This document shows, in pieces, positions 1 to 7,773 of a stretch of DNA of 64,000 nt. Within the stretch, counting starts at the first letter, position 1. Every line of letters begins with the position of its first letter. The position numbers and the translations under genes were made by a program. Under the pieces are notes generated by a model. That model worked only from the letters and a program-made list of their open reading frames with translations, was not told the origin of the DNA and did no database searches. This DNA comes from Chara braunii (lineage: Eukaryota > Streptophyta > Charophyceae > Charales > Characeae): the NCBI GenBank assembly GCA_003427395.1, contig BFEA01000259.1:146165-210164 (forward strand), in the 5' to 3' direction.

Positions 1-229
1 TTACCGGCCCTTTTGCCTCAAGTGCAATTACAAACTCAAACCCTGACTGGGCCGTAGTTTTCTCAAACAAAAATGATAGAGAGGTCTCAGAAAAGTGCTT
101 TTGCAAGACTTAGTACTTTCAAATTTCATTCTCAAATTTTGAGAGTACTCCAGCTTGCATGCAGTACTAGCCCTTGTTTCAAAAAACGTGGCGGGACAGC
201 CATAGGGCCTTGCTCGGCTAGTACTCACC

Positions 230-352
230 AAATGTGCGAAATGAGAATGAATCTTAGGCTAGAACATGGACAGATACACGCCATAGTTTTTTGTGTTTAG
301 ATTTGTGCATTACGAAAATTATAGTGGAGCGAGGCTCATACTACTCTCTATG
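230..352. repeat. Fragment of a dispersed CTCGAAA-type repeat
   Basis: This stretch has the wording that recurs through the window: a block on AATGAGAATGAATCTTAGGC, then CTAGAACATGGACAGATACA and a TTTTTGTGTTT end, followed by a GTGGAGCGAGGCTC motif. Related copies are seen near 1375-1480, 22495-22540, 23585-23660, 56690-56780 and 56935-57104. It is non-coding and looks like the inside of a short terminal-inverted-repeat element. No clean ends are visible here. Confidence 0.5.
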
Positions 353-497
353 GAACCTTGAAAATTTGAGGCTAGGTTGGTAGAGAGATTCATTGCAGAG
401 TCAGACATTGACTTAATATGCAGACATTGCAGAGTCTTCAATCACACGAAGTGAAAAAAGTCTCAACATCATCATCATCATCATCAGATTCATCATC

Positions 498-509
498 ATG
501 ATGTGAAGT

Positions 510-544
<35 letters not shown>

Positions 545-556
545 TGATGTGAATTC
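498..556. repeat. Poly(A)-only insertion flanked by a 13-bp duplication
   Basis: A run of 32 A (511-542) is flanked by ATGATGTGAAGTC (498-510) and ATGATGTGAATTC (544-556). The flanks differ at one base. This is what a LINE-type insertion leaves when only the poly(A) tail was copied. Confidence 0.6.
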
Positions 557-570
557 AAATAGTACGTTGG

Positions 571-863
571 GTCCTGAGGAACATCCGTCACGCTGCAAAT
601 TGGAAGGATACAGAGAAAGAAGATTAGCATGACCCCTGGGGCCAAGTCCCACTAGCAGCGTTGCTACCTCAATGCCTGAATCTGGACGTGTTTGTGGAGA
701 GGTGCAGTTCAGGAAACTCAACACCATTTCTGCACATCTCTGCAAAAGCGTTCAGATTCAGGCGTTGAGGTAGCTCAACGCTGCTAGTGGGACTTGGCCC
801 GTGCGCAAGGATGACATGCGTAAATCAAGAAATGGTCCAAATCTAAGTTAAAAAAAAAAAAAA
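571..863 (+). pseudogene. U6 snRNA retropseudogene, split by an inserted hairpin element
   Basis: Positions 571-638 match the 5' two thirds of U6 snRNA, with the block ATTGGAAGGATACAGAGAAA and then AGATTAGCATGACCCCTG. The U6 sequence resumes at about 804 with CGCAAGGATGACATGCG and AAATCAAGAAATGGTCC and ends in an A-run at 850-863. Substitutions, a small insertion after CAGAGAAA and the A tail mark it as a retrocopy, not a working gene. The interrupting unit is the hairpin element at 639-800. Confidence 0.85.
639..800. mobile_element. Hairpin (MITE-like) element, type A, inside the U6 pseudogene
   Basis: The 162-bp unit begins GGGCCAAGTCCCACTAGC and ends with its reverse complement. The inside is also largely self-complementary: a GTGTTTGTGGAGAGGTGCAG arm faces a CTGCACATCTCTGCAAAAGC arm. 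CTG at 636-638 and GTG at 801-803 could be a 3-bp target duplication with one change. Related units lie at 14090-14193, 22657-22820, 25905-26078 and 40289-40494. It has no coding capacity, so it would depend on a transposase elsewhere. Confidence 0.75.
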
Positions 864-1004
864 CTACATTGAAATTGTGTACAAAAGATAAAGCAACTTG
901 ACTGAAAAACTGCTCCGTGGTCGTATTGGGCCTATATTTGGCATCGCTGAGATCCTTTTTTCCTGTCCTATCCAGCTTTCACAAGCTGGCCGCTCGAGAG
1001 TTCT

Positions 1005-1245
1005 GTGTGGCAAAGCAGCCTCACCCTAAACTAACAAATTTTGAAGTGGCGAAAAAGCCTAAACTAACAAATTTCAGCGTGGCGAAGCAGCCTAAACTAA
1101 CAAATTTCAGCCTGGCGCAGTAGCCTGAACTAACAAATTTCGGCGAAGCAGCCTAAACTAACAAATTTCGGTGTCACCGGTGGCGAAGCAGCCTAAACTA
1201 ACAGATTTTGGCGTGGCGAAGCAGCCTAAACTAACAAATTTCACA
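1005..1245 (+). repeat. Minisatellite, ~33-bp unit, about 7 copies
   Basis: Seven imperfect tandem copies of a unit with the core AGCAGCCTAAACTAACAAAT, each followed by TTC and a variable GGYGTGGCGA spacer. Unit length varies from about 30 to 37 bp. One forward frame stays open across four units, but the repeat unit changes frame afterwards, so coding is unlikely. Confidence 0.85.
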
Positions 1246-1361
1246 CCTTTTGGAGTTTAATGAGTCCTCTTGGGAGAGGGGTGTGGTGAGGCCCTGTGTC
1301 TTCCATGTAGGCAAGTTTTTCCTTTTCTTTTTCACGAAATTTGCCGTTGCCGTTGAACTAT

Positions 1362-1483
1362 GGGCCTCGCTGCACTACTCTCGAAAGGTGCAAAACGAGA
1401 GTGAATCTTCCGCTAGAACATGGAAAGATAGAGCGACATGATTTTTGTCTTTTGTGCATTTCAAGAGTAGTGCAGCCAGGCCC
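1362..1483. mobile_element. Short TIR element (MITE) with 3-bp duplication TAT
   Basis: A 122-bp unit starts GGGCCTCGCTGCACTACTCT and ends AGAGTAGTGCAGCCAGGCCC, so the ends are inverted repeats of about 20 bp. TAT flanks it on both sides (1359-1361 and 1484-1486). Inside is the same GAGAGTGAATCTTCC / CTAGAACATGGAAAGATA wording found in many places in this window. The 3-bp duplication and GGG-starting ends resemble PIF/Harbinger-type MITEs. Confidence 0.75.
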
Positions 1484-1499
1484 TATGTTGTCACCTTTT

Positions 1500-2016
1500 G
1501 AGCGCACTGGTATACCTGGCCGCAAGTACGGCCGCTCGTGGATGCATGATTCTTCTGCACTAAGTCTTGCGTCTTGCGGCTGTTCATGGATGTATCCATT
1601 GCAACCCCAAGTACGGCTTCTTGTGGATGTGTCCAACCACAATTATTGTGTCCAATTTGCAATATCAATTCAAAAAGAAGTCCTCACACATGGACACAAA
1701 AGTAGTTGATGTCTTACGCGTTTTCCTTAGTAGGTGAATTTCCTTAGTAGTGGAGTTTACCCAGCCTGCACAAGCGGAGGACATGCTCGTACTACTAGAC
1801 TACTAGTAGCACTTTCTTGAGTGTATCTGACTGCAATTACCGTCACGTGTGGAGGCAATCTGATTCACATTCAGAGCTCAGCCCGAAAAGTCCTCCGGTG
1901 CAACCATGCCCTGACTTAGAGCACAGTCACAAACTTTAAGACCCTTTTCTGCTCTGCCACTTCCCACATGTGAGAAAGACAAACAGTTGCAGGAGCCCTT
2001 CGGGGCATCCATTAAT
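1500..2016. other. Unassigned non-coding DNA
   Basis: No long conserved ORF, RNA gene or clear repeat boundary was found. Short internal repeats such as AAGTACGGC..CTCGTGGATG / AAGTACGGC..CTTGTGGATG (near 1526 and 1610) suggest an old tandem duplication. Confidence 0.4.
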
Positions 2017-2017
2017 T

Positions 2018-2180
2018 TATTTATTTATTTATTTATTTATTTTTTTAACACAAAACAACCCGAGAGGGTGCTAGGGGTGCTGGTAAGAGCAGACACCTCT
2101 AGCACTCCCGGGGAGGCTCCATCCATTGGTGGGGAGCACCACCTGCTGGAAAGCCGGTCCAGCGTCCCTGAACATTGTGG
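2018..2180 (-). mobile_element. LINE 3' tail only, minus strand
   Basis: Read on the minus strand this is a block beginning GGGACGCTGGACCGGCTTTC, then CAGCAGGTGGTGCTCCCCAC and CTTACCAGCACCCCTAGCAC, ending in an (AAAT)n run. The same block forms the 3' end of LINE B at 18068-18205, a copy at 44158-44322 and, in part, LINE C at 46487-46671. With no coding part attached, it is either an extremely 5'-truncated LINE or a SINE that borrows the LINE tail. Confidence 0.75.
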
Positions 2181-2524
2181 TAAAAGTTTGAATGATTTGA
2201 ACAGAACAGATTCGTTTTAGTGATGTCTGTGTCCAATTTGGTCTATTGACCCAGGATGATGATGGTCTGTTCACAATCTAGGTTACTGGATTGCTTGTCC
2301 ACTATGCTAATCCTAAGAGGGTGACCGAGCTTGCTGAGACCTTTGGTTTGATAAAAGGGCACTGGGCAGGGATATTTGCACAAGTCTTCTTCCCCTGTCG
2401 AAGTGTCCTTTTTTGCCCCCGGTTCCCAGTTCTGGTTTCTGTGTTTGGTGTCCTGAGCAGGTGGGCTGACTGGCTGTCCTCCTTGCTGAGTGCCTTGGCC
2501 CGTCACGGCTCGTCACCACATCCA

Positions 2525-2776
2525 TTAATTTCTACCGGTACGTGGCCCAGCTATCGATGCCGAGCCTCGGAGCCTGGAATGCCCCTGCACGCCCATTTTC
2601 GCCCAAGCACCGGGGTACTGTTTCGAAATTGTTTGGCTGGCGCTTCCAGCCATTGAGGTCCGGTACCCATTGAGGTCCGGTACCCATTGAGGTCCGGTAC
2701 ACCGAAGCCCTAAAGGCGCGGCACGTTAACAGGAAAGTGCCGCGGCCGATAGCTGGGCCAAGTACTGGTGGTTTAA
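2525..2776. mobile_element. Inverted-repeat element with TTAA ends
   Basis: The ends are imperfect inverted repeats. The left end runs TTAATTTCTACCGGTACGTG then GCCCAGCTATCG. The right end carries CGATAGCTGGGCCAAGTACT then GGTGGTTTAA. TTAA occurs at both termini. The right terminus matches the ends of the 151-bp element at 42117-42267. The middle holds a tandem of about 18 bp (CATTGAGGTCCGGTACCC, roughly three copies, 2653-2702). No coding content. Confidence 0.55.
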
Positions 2777-2921
2777 ACGATATAGAGAATGTTAGGCTTG
2801 TGCTCCACCGTTCAGGACACCTCCCTACGTTACTCATTGACTCGTACCATTCGTCAAGATCGAACCATGGGGGCCGCTTAGCGCACGCGCGCCGCGAAAC
2901 AACGTCTCCTTTCTATTTGTG

Positions 2922-2975
2922 GGTAGCTGCACCTGCTGGAAAACGGGTCCACCGTCCCTTACGTTGGGGACATCG
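2922..2975 (-). repeat. Degenerate LINE 3'-tail fragment
   Basis: On the minus strand the segment reads close to GGGACGGTGGACCCGTTTTC then CAGCAGGTGCAGCTACCC, recognisable as the start of the shared LINE 3' tail. A second weak copy is near 41044-41075 on the minus strand. Neither keeps the rest of the tail. Confidence 0.4.
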
Positions 2976-3377
2976 CTCCAATTACTATACGAAACATACC
3001 TTCAAAACTCCGTGCATAGTTGTCAGATGACACCCCCCAGAATCACCGTACGATTCTGAGTTTTTTTTTTTTTTTTTTTTTCCCAGCCTGGCAGTGCAAA
3101 AGTTGTTATTCGGATGGTGGTCCAAGGAGGCCGCAGTTCGAACGCGAAATTGGATAGTCCGCCTGGAGTCTGGGCAGACAAATTGCTGTCTTGTAGAGCT
3201 GTAAGGGTGTTTTGTGGTGAACTCAGGAATTGGAGACTTGTATTGCCGATAAAAAGTGGAGCGACGTCGGGTCTTATACAATTTTTTTTTGCGCGCTCTG
3301 ACAGGCAGTGACAGCTATATGGCCACTAATTATACGAAATAATTTCTGTACGGCAGACAGTAGTGGAGCGAGACCCC

Positions 3378-3541
3378 GGGTCTCGCTGCACTGCACTACT
3401 CTCCACTCTCGTTCGCCGAGAGCTGAGAGCTGAAAAGATCTCCGAATTCGTGATTCTTGGTTCACCGCTGCACTGACTATCCACTCCACTCTTTGAACTC
3501 CAATTCATGATTGCACTAGCAGACAGGGGTGACAGCACTGG

Positions 3542-3582
<41 letters not shown>

Positions 3583-3862
3583 AGGGTGACAGCACTGGAG
3601 AATGCTACGCTATTAAATTTTGCACTTTGTCCGCCCAGACTCCAGGCACACTCTCCGAATAATTTGGAGCATTTGGAGAGTCGGGCGGAGGTCCATCGGG
3701 AAACCCCCATTGCAGGGTGGGCACTCTCCACCTGGTCCAGGGGAGAGTGCTTTTCCAAGGCAGTTTCTGACAGCTATCCCAAGGTTTTTTAGGGGTGGTA
3801 TCTGATAGTTAGTGCAGCGACCAAAAACTCTCCGAAGAGTGGAGACTAGTGCAGCCAGACCC
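3378..3862. mobile_element. GGGTCTCGCT-type inverted-repeat element, itself carrying a poly(A) insertion
   Basis: The left end GGGTCTCGCTGCACTGCACT and the right end ACTAGTGCAGCCAGACCC are imperfect inverted repeats of the family seen at 1362 and 55920. Immediately left (3360-3376) is the right end of another copy, TAGTGGAGCGAGACCC, so two copies abut. The inside includes several CTCTCCGAA and AGAGTGG repeats, and the poly(A) insertion at 3523-3598. Confidence 0.5.
3523..3598. repeat. Poly(A)-only insertion flanked by an 18-19-bp duplication
   Basis: About 40 A residues separate two copies of ACAGG(G)GTGACAGCACTGG (3523-3541 and 3581-3598), which differ by one G. Nothing else was inserted. 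This is the second such structure in the window. Confidence 0.7.
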
Positions 3863-3871
3863 ATTCATAAC

Positions 3872-3917
3872 CTTTTTTTTTTTTTTTTTTGTTTGTTTTT
3901 TTCCCTTCGCAGGGGCC

Positions 3918-3949
<32 letters not shown>

Positions 3950-3967
3950 ACGGATGTCCCAAAGGAC
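3872..3967 (-). pseudogene. U6 snRNA retropseudogene, 3'-truncated, with poly(A)
   Basis: On the minus strand it reads from the U6 5' end (GTCCTTTGGGACATCCGTTA) through AAAATTGGAACGATACAGAG and AAGATTAGCATGGCCCCTGC, stops after GAAGG, and runs straight into an A-rich tail (T-rich at 3872-3902 on the + strand). The truncated 3' end followed by A marks reverse transcription of a shortened or polyadenylated U6. Confidence 0.85.
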
Positions 3968-3974
3968 CATTCAT

Positions 3975-4390
3975 AACAGTTCAACATCCATATGTTTCCT
4001 TTGTTTTTTTTTATAATGTTTCATGATGTGTTTTTCTTTTCTTTTTTTTTCTTTGATTCATTCTTGAATACAACAATAAATACTATTCAAAATCAAGAAT
4101 CAATAAGAACCATTCATTCTGTTGATTGCATGGTATAATCTATAGAATATGTTATAAATAACATGTTATAAGATTATAGTAATATAAATTCATAGTATAT
4201 AATATCTATATTGTATATGTATTTTTTTTTAATTAACATAGATCATTTTATGATATTACAACATATATTAATTTTAAGTTCATTCTTATTTTGTCTTGGA
4301 ATTTTTGGATTGATTACAAGTCAAAATATGGTTAAAATCCTAATCTGTCTGGAGTCAATATTTAATGCAGTTAATTTGAACTTCTTTTTT
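3975..4390 (+). other. Nuclear insert of plastid DNA (NUPT)
   Basis: Base composition falls sharply: the stretch is mostly A+T, unlike its neighbours. It ends in a recognisable plastid gene fragment, ndhE, at 4250-4384. The left part (3975-4249) looks like plastid intergenic DNA with long A/T runs and no ORF. The right limit lies where the NdhE reading stops matching the family, near a T-run at 4384-4392. Being an insert and not a true plastid contig is inferred from the repeats on both sides. Confidence 0.75.
4250..4384 (+). pseudogene. ndhE: Plastid NdhE (NADH-plastoquinone oxidoreductase chain 4L) N-terminal fragment
   Basis: The reading frame from ATG at 4250 gives about 45 residues that I recognise as the start of plastid NdhE: a hydrophobic first membrane span around [20 protein letters not shown], the N-M-V-K turn, and then a [13 protein letters not shown] segment. 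Intact NdhE has about 100 residues and three membrane spans in the thylakoid NDH complex. Here the frame loses similarity after NLNF in a T-run and then meets a stop at 4490. It therefore lacks the C-terminal half, including the usual second and third spans, and is non-functional. ndhE normally sits between psaC and ndhG in plastid DNA; neither is present. An alternative reading as mitochondrial nad4L is less likely given the GLITSxNM wording. Confidence 0.75.
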
Positions 4391-4805
4391 TTTGGTGAAA
4401 TCCTGTCTCTTGAATTGAATAATAATGTTGAGGCTGGGCTGTGCTGGATGTATTTGATATTCTGTGTGAACACTGATTCTGGCAGAATATAGGAAGTTCA
4501 AAGAGAAGCAAGCAGTGAATGACTACAGTCCTTCAAGACAGATAAGGCAGTGGGAGTATCCGTTTCAATGGGCCGGAAGAACTCCAACAGGCAAGGTTTT
4601 CCTATCTCGTTTATTATGGGAGGAAAGAACTTCCACTGAGGAACTGAGCCCTTAGCTGAGAGATTCACTGTTCTCTGAAGAACAAGGATGCTGAAGTTGT
4701 TTTCCACCAACCTACCACCATTTGCACTAGCATTTTTGCTTAGTGTTAGTGGTGAGTACAAATTTGATATTAGGATGCTGGACCTCTAGTCTCTGAAGAA
4801 CAAGG
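4391..4805. other. Unassigned stretch between the plastid insert and element 1
   Basis: There is no convincing gene. A 20-bp direct repeat (CTCTGAAGAACAAGGATGCT) occurs near 4674 and again near 4790, just left of the truncated integrase. Confidence 0.4.
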
Positions 4806-5910
4806 ATGCTGTCGGGACGATGTGAAGCACGTGGTCGCTAACTGCCTAGTCTGTGCGGCCGACCGCGCGCCCCTTCGTGGGCCAAAATCGATAGTCCCGA
4901 CAAAGGTAGAACGACCGTTTCAGTGGGTCAGTATGGACACAACTGATATAGACGTGCCACCTGGTCCCAACCGCTGCGAATACTCCATCCTCTTGGTGCC
5001 GATCGACCATTTCTCGAAATATATCGAAGTCTATCCGTGTAAAACCCGTAAGACCGCAGAGATAGCCACATACATCGATTGATTCCTCAATACCCATCTA
5101 GATACAGAGGAGATTCTAACCGATAACGGATCTGAATTCAAGGGTGAGGTAGAGGAATTATTAATGCGCCGTGGCGTTACTCTCCGACACACCACTCCCC
5201 ATGTTTCCCAGTCGAATGGACTGGCAGAGAATGCGAAATGCATGATTAAGACCGCCCTGCATAAGAACTTAGCGGCTCGTGACACGCGTCCGTGGCCCGA
5301 GATCGTCTATCAGATCCTCGGAATCCACCGAGCTACCCCTCATGAGTCCACAGGGTTCACCCCCTTCCAGCTTCGAACTAATAGCCTCCCATGTGTCGAT
5401 AATCAGGATACTGCAGAAATTGCCGACAAAGGGGGTCGGGACACCCGTGCGGCCCTTAAGGCCAAAGCCAAGCGGTATGCGGATTTAATGGAAAGGGCCG
5501 TCCCTAAGCTGGCCCGTAAAAGACAAAAAAAGACCGAGCTGGCCCACGGTAGACAGGTCCGTAGGTACGAGGCCCGGAATGGGAATGCGGGCCCACAACA
5601 CCAATATAAGNTAGGGGATCTGGTGCAGGTACGCAAATGTGCACGCGACCGTAAACTCGCTCCCAAATTCTCTGGCTGTTTTCTCGTCGTAGAGCTTGGT
5701 CCCAACGGAGCCAGCACGGTGCGCATCGCGCCCGAAGCCAGCGGCAGCCATAGCTCCCTTCCCATTGTCCGTCACACCTCCTACCTTCGCCCCCTTCCTC
5801 CTTCTGAGAACCTCAACCTACCTCCGCCTTCTTCTTCTTTCTCCAGCACGGACGAGGAACTCGCTTCCTTTCCGCCATTTGTCTCTAACTCCCCCTCAAC
5901 TTCGCCATGA
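4806..5910 (+). pseudogene. Ty3/gypsy integrase, C-terminal two thirds (element 1)
   Basis: The frame opens inside the zinc-binding region (NCLVCAAD keeps the CxxC pair) and runs into the catalytic core. The three acidic residues are in view: D in SMDTTDI, D in LTDNGSEF, and E in QSNGLAEN. The C-terminal part has a GDLVQVRKCAR start and a LGPNGASTVRI ending like the GPY/F module. A Ser/Pro-rich tail follows. An in-frame TGA at about 5080 follows YID where element 2 has an Arg codon, and one N lies at 5611. It is about 65% alike to the element 2 integrase by eye. The stop TGA at 5908-5910 overlaps the ATG of ORF-X. It would insert element cDNA into chromosomes, but this copy lacks its zinc finger start and is dead. 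Confidence 0.9.
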
Positions 5911-6290
5911 GTTTTATGATCGAGCCGGCCCTTCCTCCTCATCTTCTTCAACCTCGAACCTTGTTGCAATTTCGCCAAGTCGCGCATCCTCGTCTCAATC
6001 CCGACCTTCTCCGGTATGTGCAGCTCTTCGGCGACGGGGCTTGGTGTGCCGCCATTGAGATAGCTATATCAACCGATCGAGGCTCGACAGTCATATTGGC
6101 GGAGGCATCTGGATTCCGTTGTTTCTTGCGACCTACTCAGAGCGACGTAATGGTAATCGTGGCCTTCAGCGGCGATCTGTGTACCATCAGCACGCAGCGG
6201 CGCGACACGGTGGTGACCAAACTTTATAAGAGGGGACAGAAGTTGGCGGCAGCGATTGGCCCAGCCAGGGCGACAAGTAGTGAGGACTGA
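5907..6290 (+). CDS. ORF-X: conserved accessory ORF of unknown function (element 1)
   Basis: The 127-codon ORF starts in a 4-base ATGA overlap with the pol stop. I do not recognise a known domain. Its counterpart in element 2 (35139-35489) starts at the same overlap and shares a pattern: LLxPRxxxxxRQV near residues 13-25, RLxxDLLR near 29-37, a GSTVILAEASGFRCFLRP segment near 58-76, and a VMVIVAFSGD beta-like stretch near 80-90. The protein is mixed alpha/beta in look, has no signal peptide or membrane span, and ends with a basic then acidic tail. An ORF kept in two diverged elements with the same start signal was probably translated. It could be a capsid-like, envelope-position or regulatory protein; none of these is supported by a motif. 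Confidence 0.7.
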   Translation: MSFMIEPALPPHLLQPRTLLQFRQVAHPRLNPDLLRYVQLFGDGAWCAAIEIAISTDRGSTVILAEASGFRCFLRPTQSDVMVIVAFSGDLCTISTQRRDTVVTKLYKRGQKLAAAIGPARATSSED

Positions 6291-6377
6291 CTGTATTGAT
6301 ACCTTCTCCCTCCGGACCAGCGCTATTGATCGCCCCTCTCACCCTCTTCCTCATCTCCACCCCTACCCCGAGCGCTG

Positions 6378-7109
6378 ATGAATCGTTTCTCCACCTTCTC
6401 TCTCCCCCCCGACCTTCCGATCATCTGGCCATCCTGGGCCGACCCCCTCCTCACTTTGGAAATCCGTCCCTCCTCCATCCTTCCACTTAGTTCAGCTTAC
6501 GGCCGCAAGTGGGCCGAGTTCGCCACGGTTAGTGTGTGTATGCTCACGGTGAGGTGCCACTGGTCACGATATTATAGTAATCGGGAGTTAGAACACACTC
6601 ACGAGATCTCGCTGGTGCTGGCGCAACTGTGGCCGAACGAGTTGACCACCGACGGTACATTGTTATGCGGAGAGATCGCTAAGGGAGGACGCGCAATGGT
6701 CGCCTACGAACTCCTCACATTCTTATCTCAACTTGTCGACGATCTGCCGACGGACATCATCTCCTACAATCTGAGCGATCCGAAGCAGGTTGAACCTGGG
6801 ACCCTGGAAAGGAAGTTTACGCCAACCGTAATCTGGGCGAACTGTACGGAGGATTATGGGCAGTATCTGAGCGATCACGATCCTACAACTTGGTGTTACC
6901 TAGACCTGGACGAGCTTGCACAAGACAACTCCGACTTCAACGAGTTTTGGCAGGCACATCGAGAGAACAGGGAGTTGTCATCAGACGACGACCCGGGTCG
7001 CATAACCATCGCCGGACTATCGGAGGAAGAGGAACCAGAAGCACGGTCGGCGTCAAAGGAAGAAGGAGAGGCATCAGCGCCCGAGCCCCGAGAAGCCTCA
7101 CCAGCATGA
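6378..7109 (+). CDS. ORF-Y: conserved accessory ORF with an acidic tail (element 1)
   Basis: 243 codons. The N-terminal part (1-45) is Pro-rich. The middle (about 75-125) has EISLVLAQLWPNEL and YELLTFLSQLVDDLPTDI, and the last 60 residues are very acidic (runs of E and D with S and P). Element 2 has a broken homologue (35615-36676) that keeps AELLVFLTQLVDDLP and an even more acidic tail. No enzymatic motif, signal peptide or membrane span is seen. The stop at 7107-7109 overlaps an ATG (ATGA), but the frame after it closes after 21 codons. Acidic tails of this sort are common in chromatin- or histone-binding proteins; that is only a suggestion. Confidence 0.65.
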   Translation: MNRFSTFSLPPDLPIIWPSWADPLLTLEIRPSSILPLSSAYGRKWAEFATVSVCMLTVRCHWSRYYSNRELEHTHEISLVLAQLWPNELTTDGTLLCGEIAKGGRAMVAYELLTFLSQLVDDLPTDIISYNLSDPKQVEPGTLERKFTPTVIWANCTEDYGQYLSDHDPTTWCYLDLDELAQDNSDFNEFWQAHRENRELSSDDDPGRITIAGLSEEEEPEARSASKEEGEASAPEPREASPA

Positions 7110-7179
7110 GCACCGCCCTTCGCTCGAGGAGGATCCGCCTTGAATCCCACCGTCCCTTCAGACGCCGCTAGTCGGCACG

Positions 7180-7773
7180 ATGGCGCAGCAACCTCCCGCT
7201 GGCGTTGCCACTCTCGCTCACCATCTCCTTCCGCTTCTGCCCCCTCCACGCTTCGTCCCCGTCCTCCTCCCGGCCCGGACGTACCGTCCTCGTCCCGTCT
7301 TTCGACGCCCCCTTGATTACCTCCGCTTCCGTCCCCTCCCCCACCTTGAATTCCCCCTGGACTATCGCGTCTTCGCCAACCGTCTCTTCTGCCATCACTT
7401 CGCCGCCCGACTCCTTTGCACGGTCTTCTCCCATCATTCCCCCTCCTTCCCTCTCAATATCCTCCTCTTTAGTGTCGCCTGGACACGGTTCAACCACATG
7501 GAGTTGTACTGTGTCATTTCCGGCACCTTTCCCGCGATGGAGGACTATGAGTCCCTAAGGGATAATGTCCTCCGCACCATCCCCTCCTTATATCCCGATT
7601 ATCTACTATCCCTATCCCGACCGAATCATCGATTCACCCGCTCGCACTGGATCGTCCATTCCGTTGATCTCGGTGACGAAGCAGAGGATTACTTCCCTCC
7701 GCTCCCATCCGACTGGCCCCGACCCCTCCATCATCCTCTCGTTGTCGATTACCGGCGGGCGGACTTCCAATGA
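7180..7773 (+). CDS. ORF-Z: conserved accessory ORF (element 1)
   Basis: 197 codons. The start is Pro/Leu-rich. From about residue 37 it aligns with ORF-Z of element 2 (36627-37163): RPxxFxRRPLDxL, then a RLFCHHFAARLLCTVFSHH stretch, WTRFNHMELYCVISGTFPA, and YPDYLLSLSRP. The shared W, N-H-x-E and C-x-I-S-G-T residues are the best markers. I know no family with this pattern. The region has moderate hydrophobicity around ARLLCTVF but no clear membrane span. In both elements it is the last ORF before the 3' LTR, which is the place envelope-like genes occupy in some plant retrotransposons. No signal peptide, fusion peptide or furin-like site supports that role. Confidence 0.65.
   Translation: MAQQPPAGVATLAHHLLPLLPPPRFVPVLLPARTYRPRPVFRRPLDYLRFRPLPHLEFPLDYRVFANRLFCHHFAARLLCTVFSHHSPSFPLNILLFSVAWTRFNHMELYCVISGTFPAMEDYESLRDNVLRTIPSLYPDYLLSLSRPNHRFTRSHWIVHSVDLGDEAEDYFPPLPSDWPRPLHHPLVVDYRRADFQ

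Noticed and set aside
571-863. A functional U6 snRNA gene
   Set aside because: Split by an insert, with mutations, an A tail and no upstream TATA/USE at the expected distance.
1005-1245. A CRISPR-like array
   Set aside because: Spacers are short, similar to each other and of varying length, and the setting is eukaryotic repeat DNA; it is a minisatellite.
4674-4810. A 20-bp direct repeat as target duplication of element 1
   Set aside because: Both copies lie left of the truncated integrase; the right flank of the element has no copy.
7180-7773. ORF-Z as an envelope gene
   Set aside because: The position fits, but there is no signal peptide, transmembrane span, or cleavage site.
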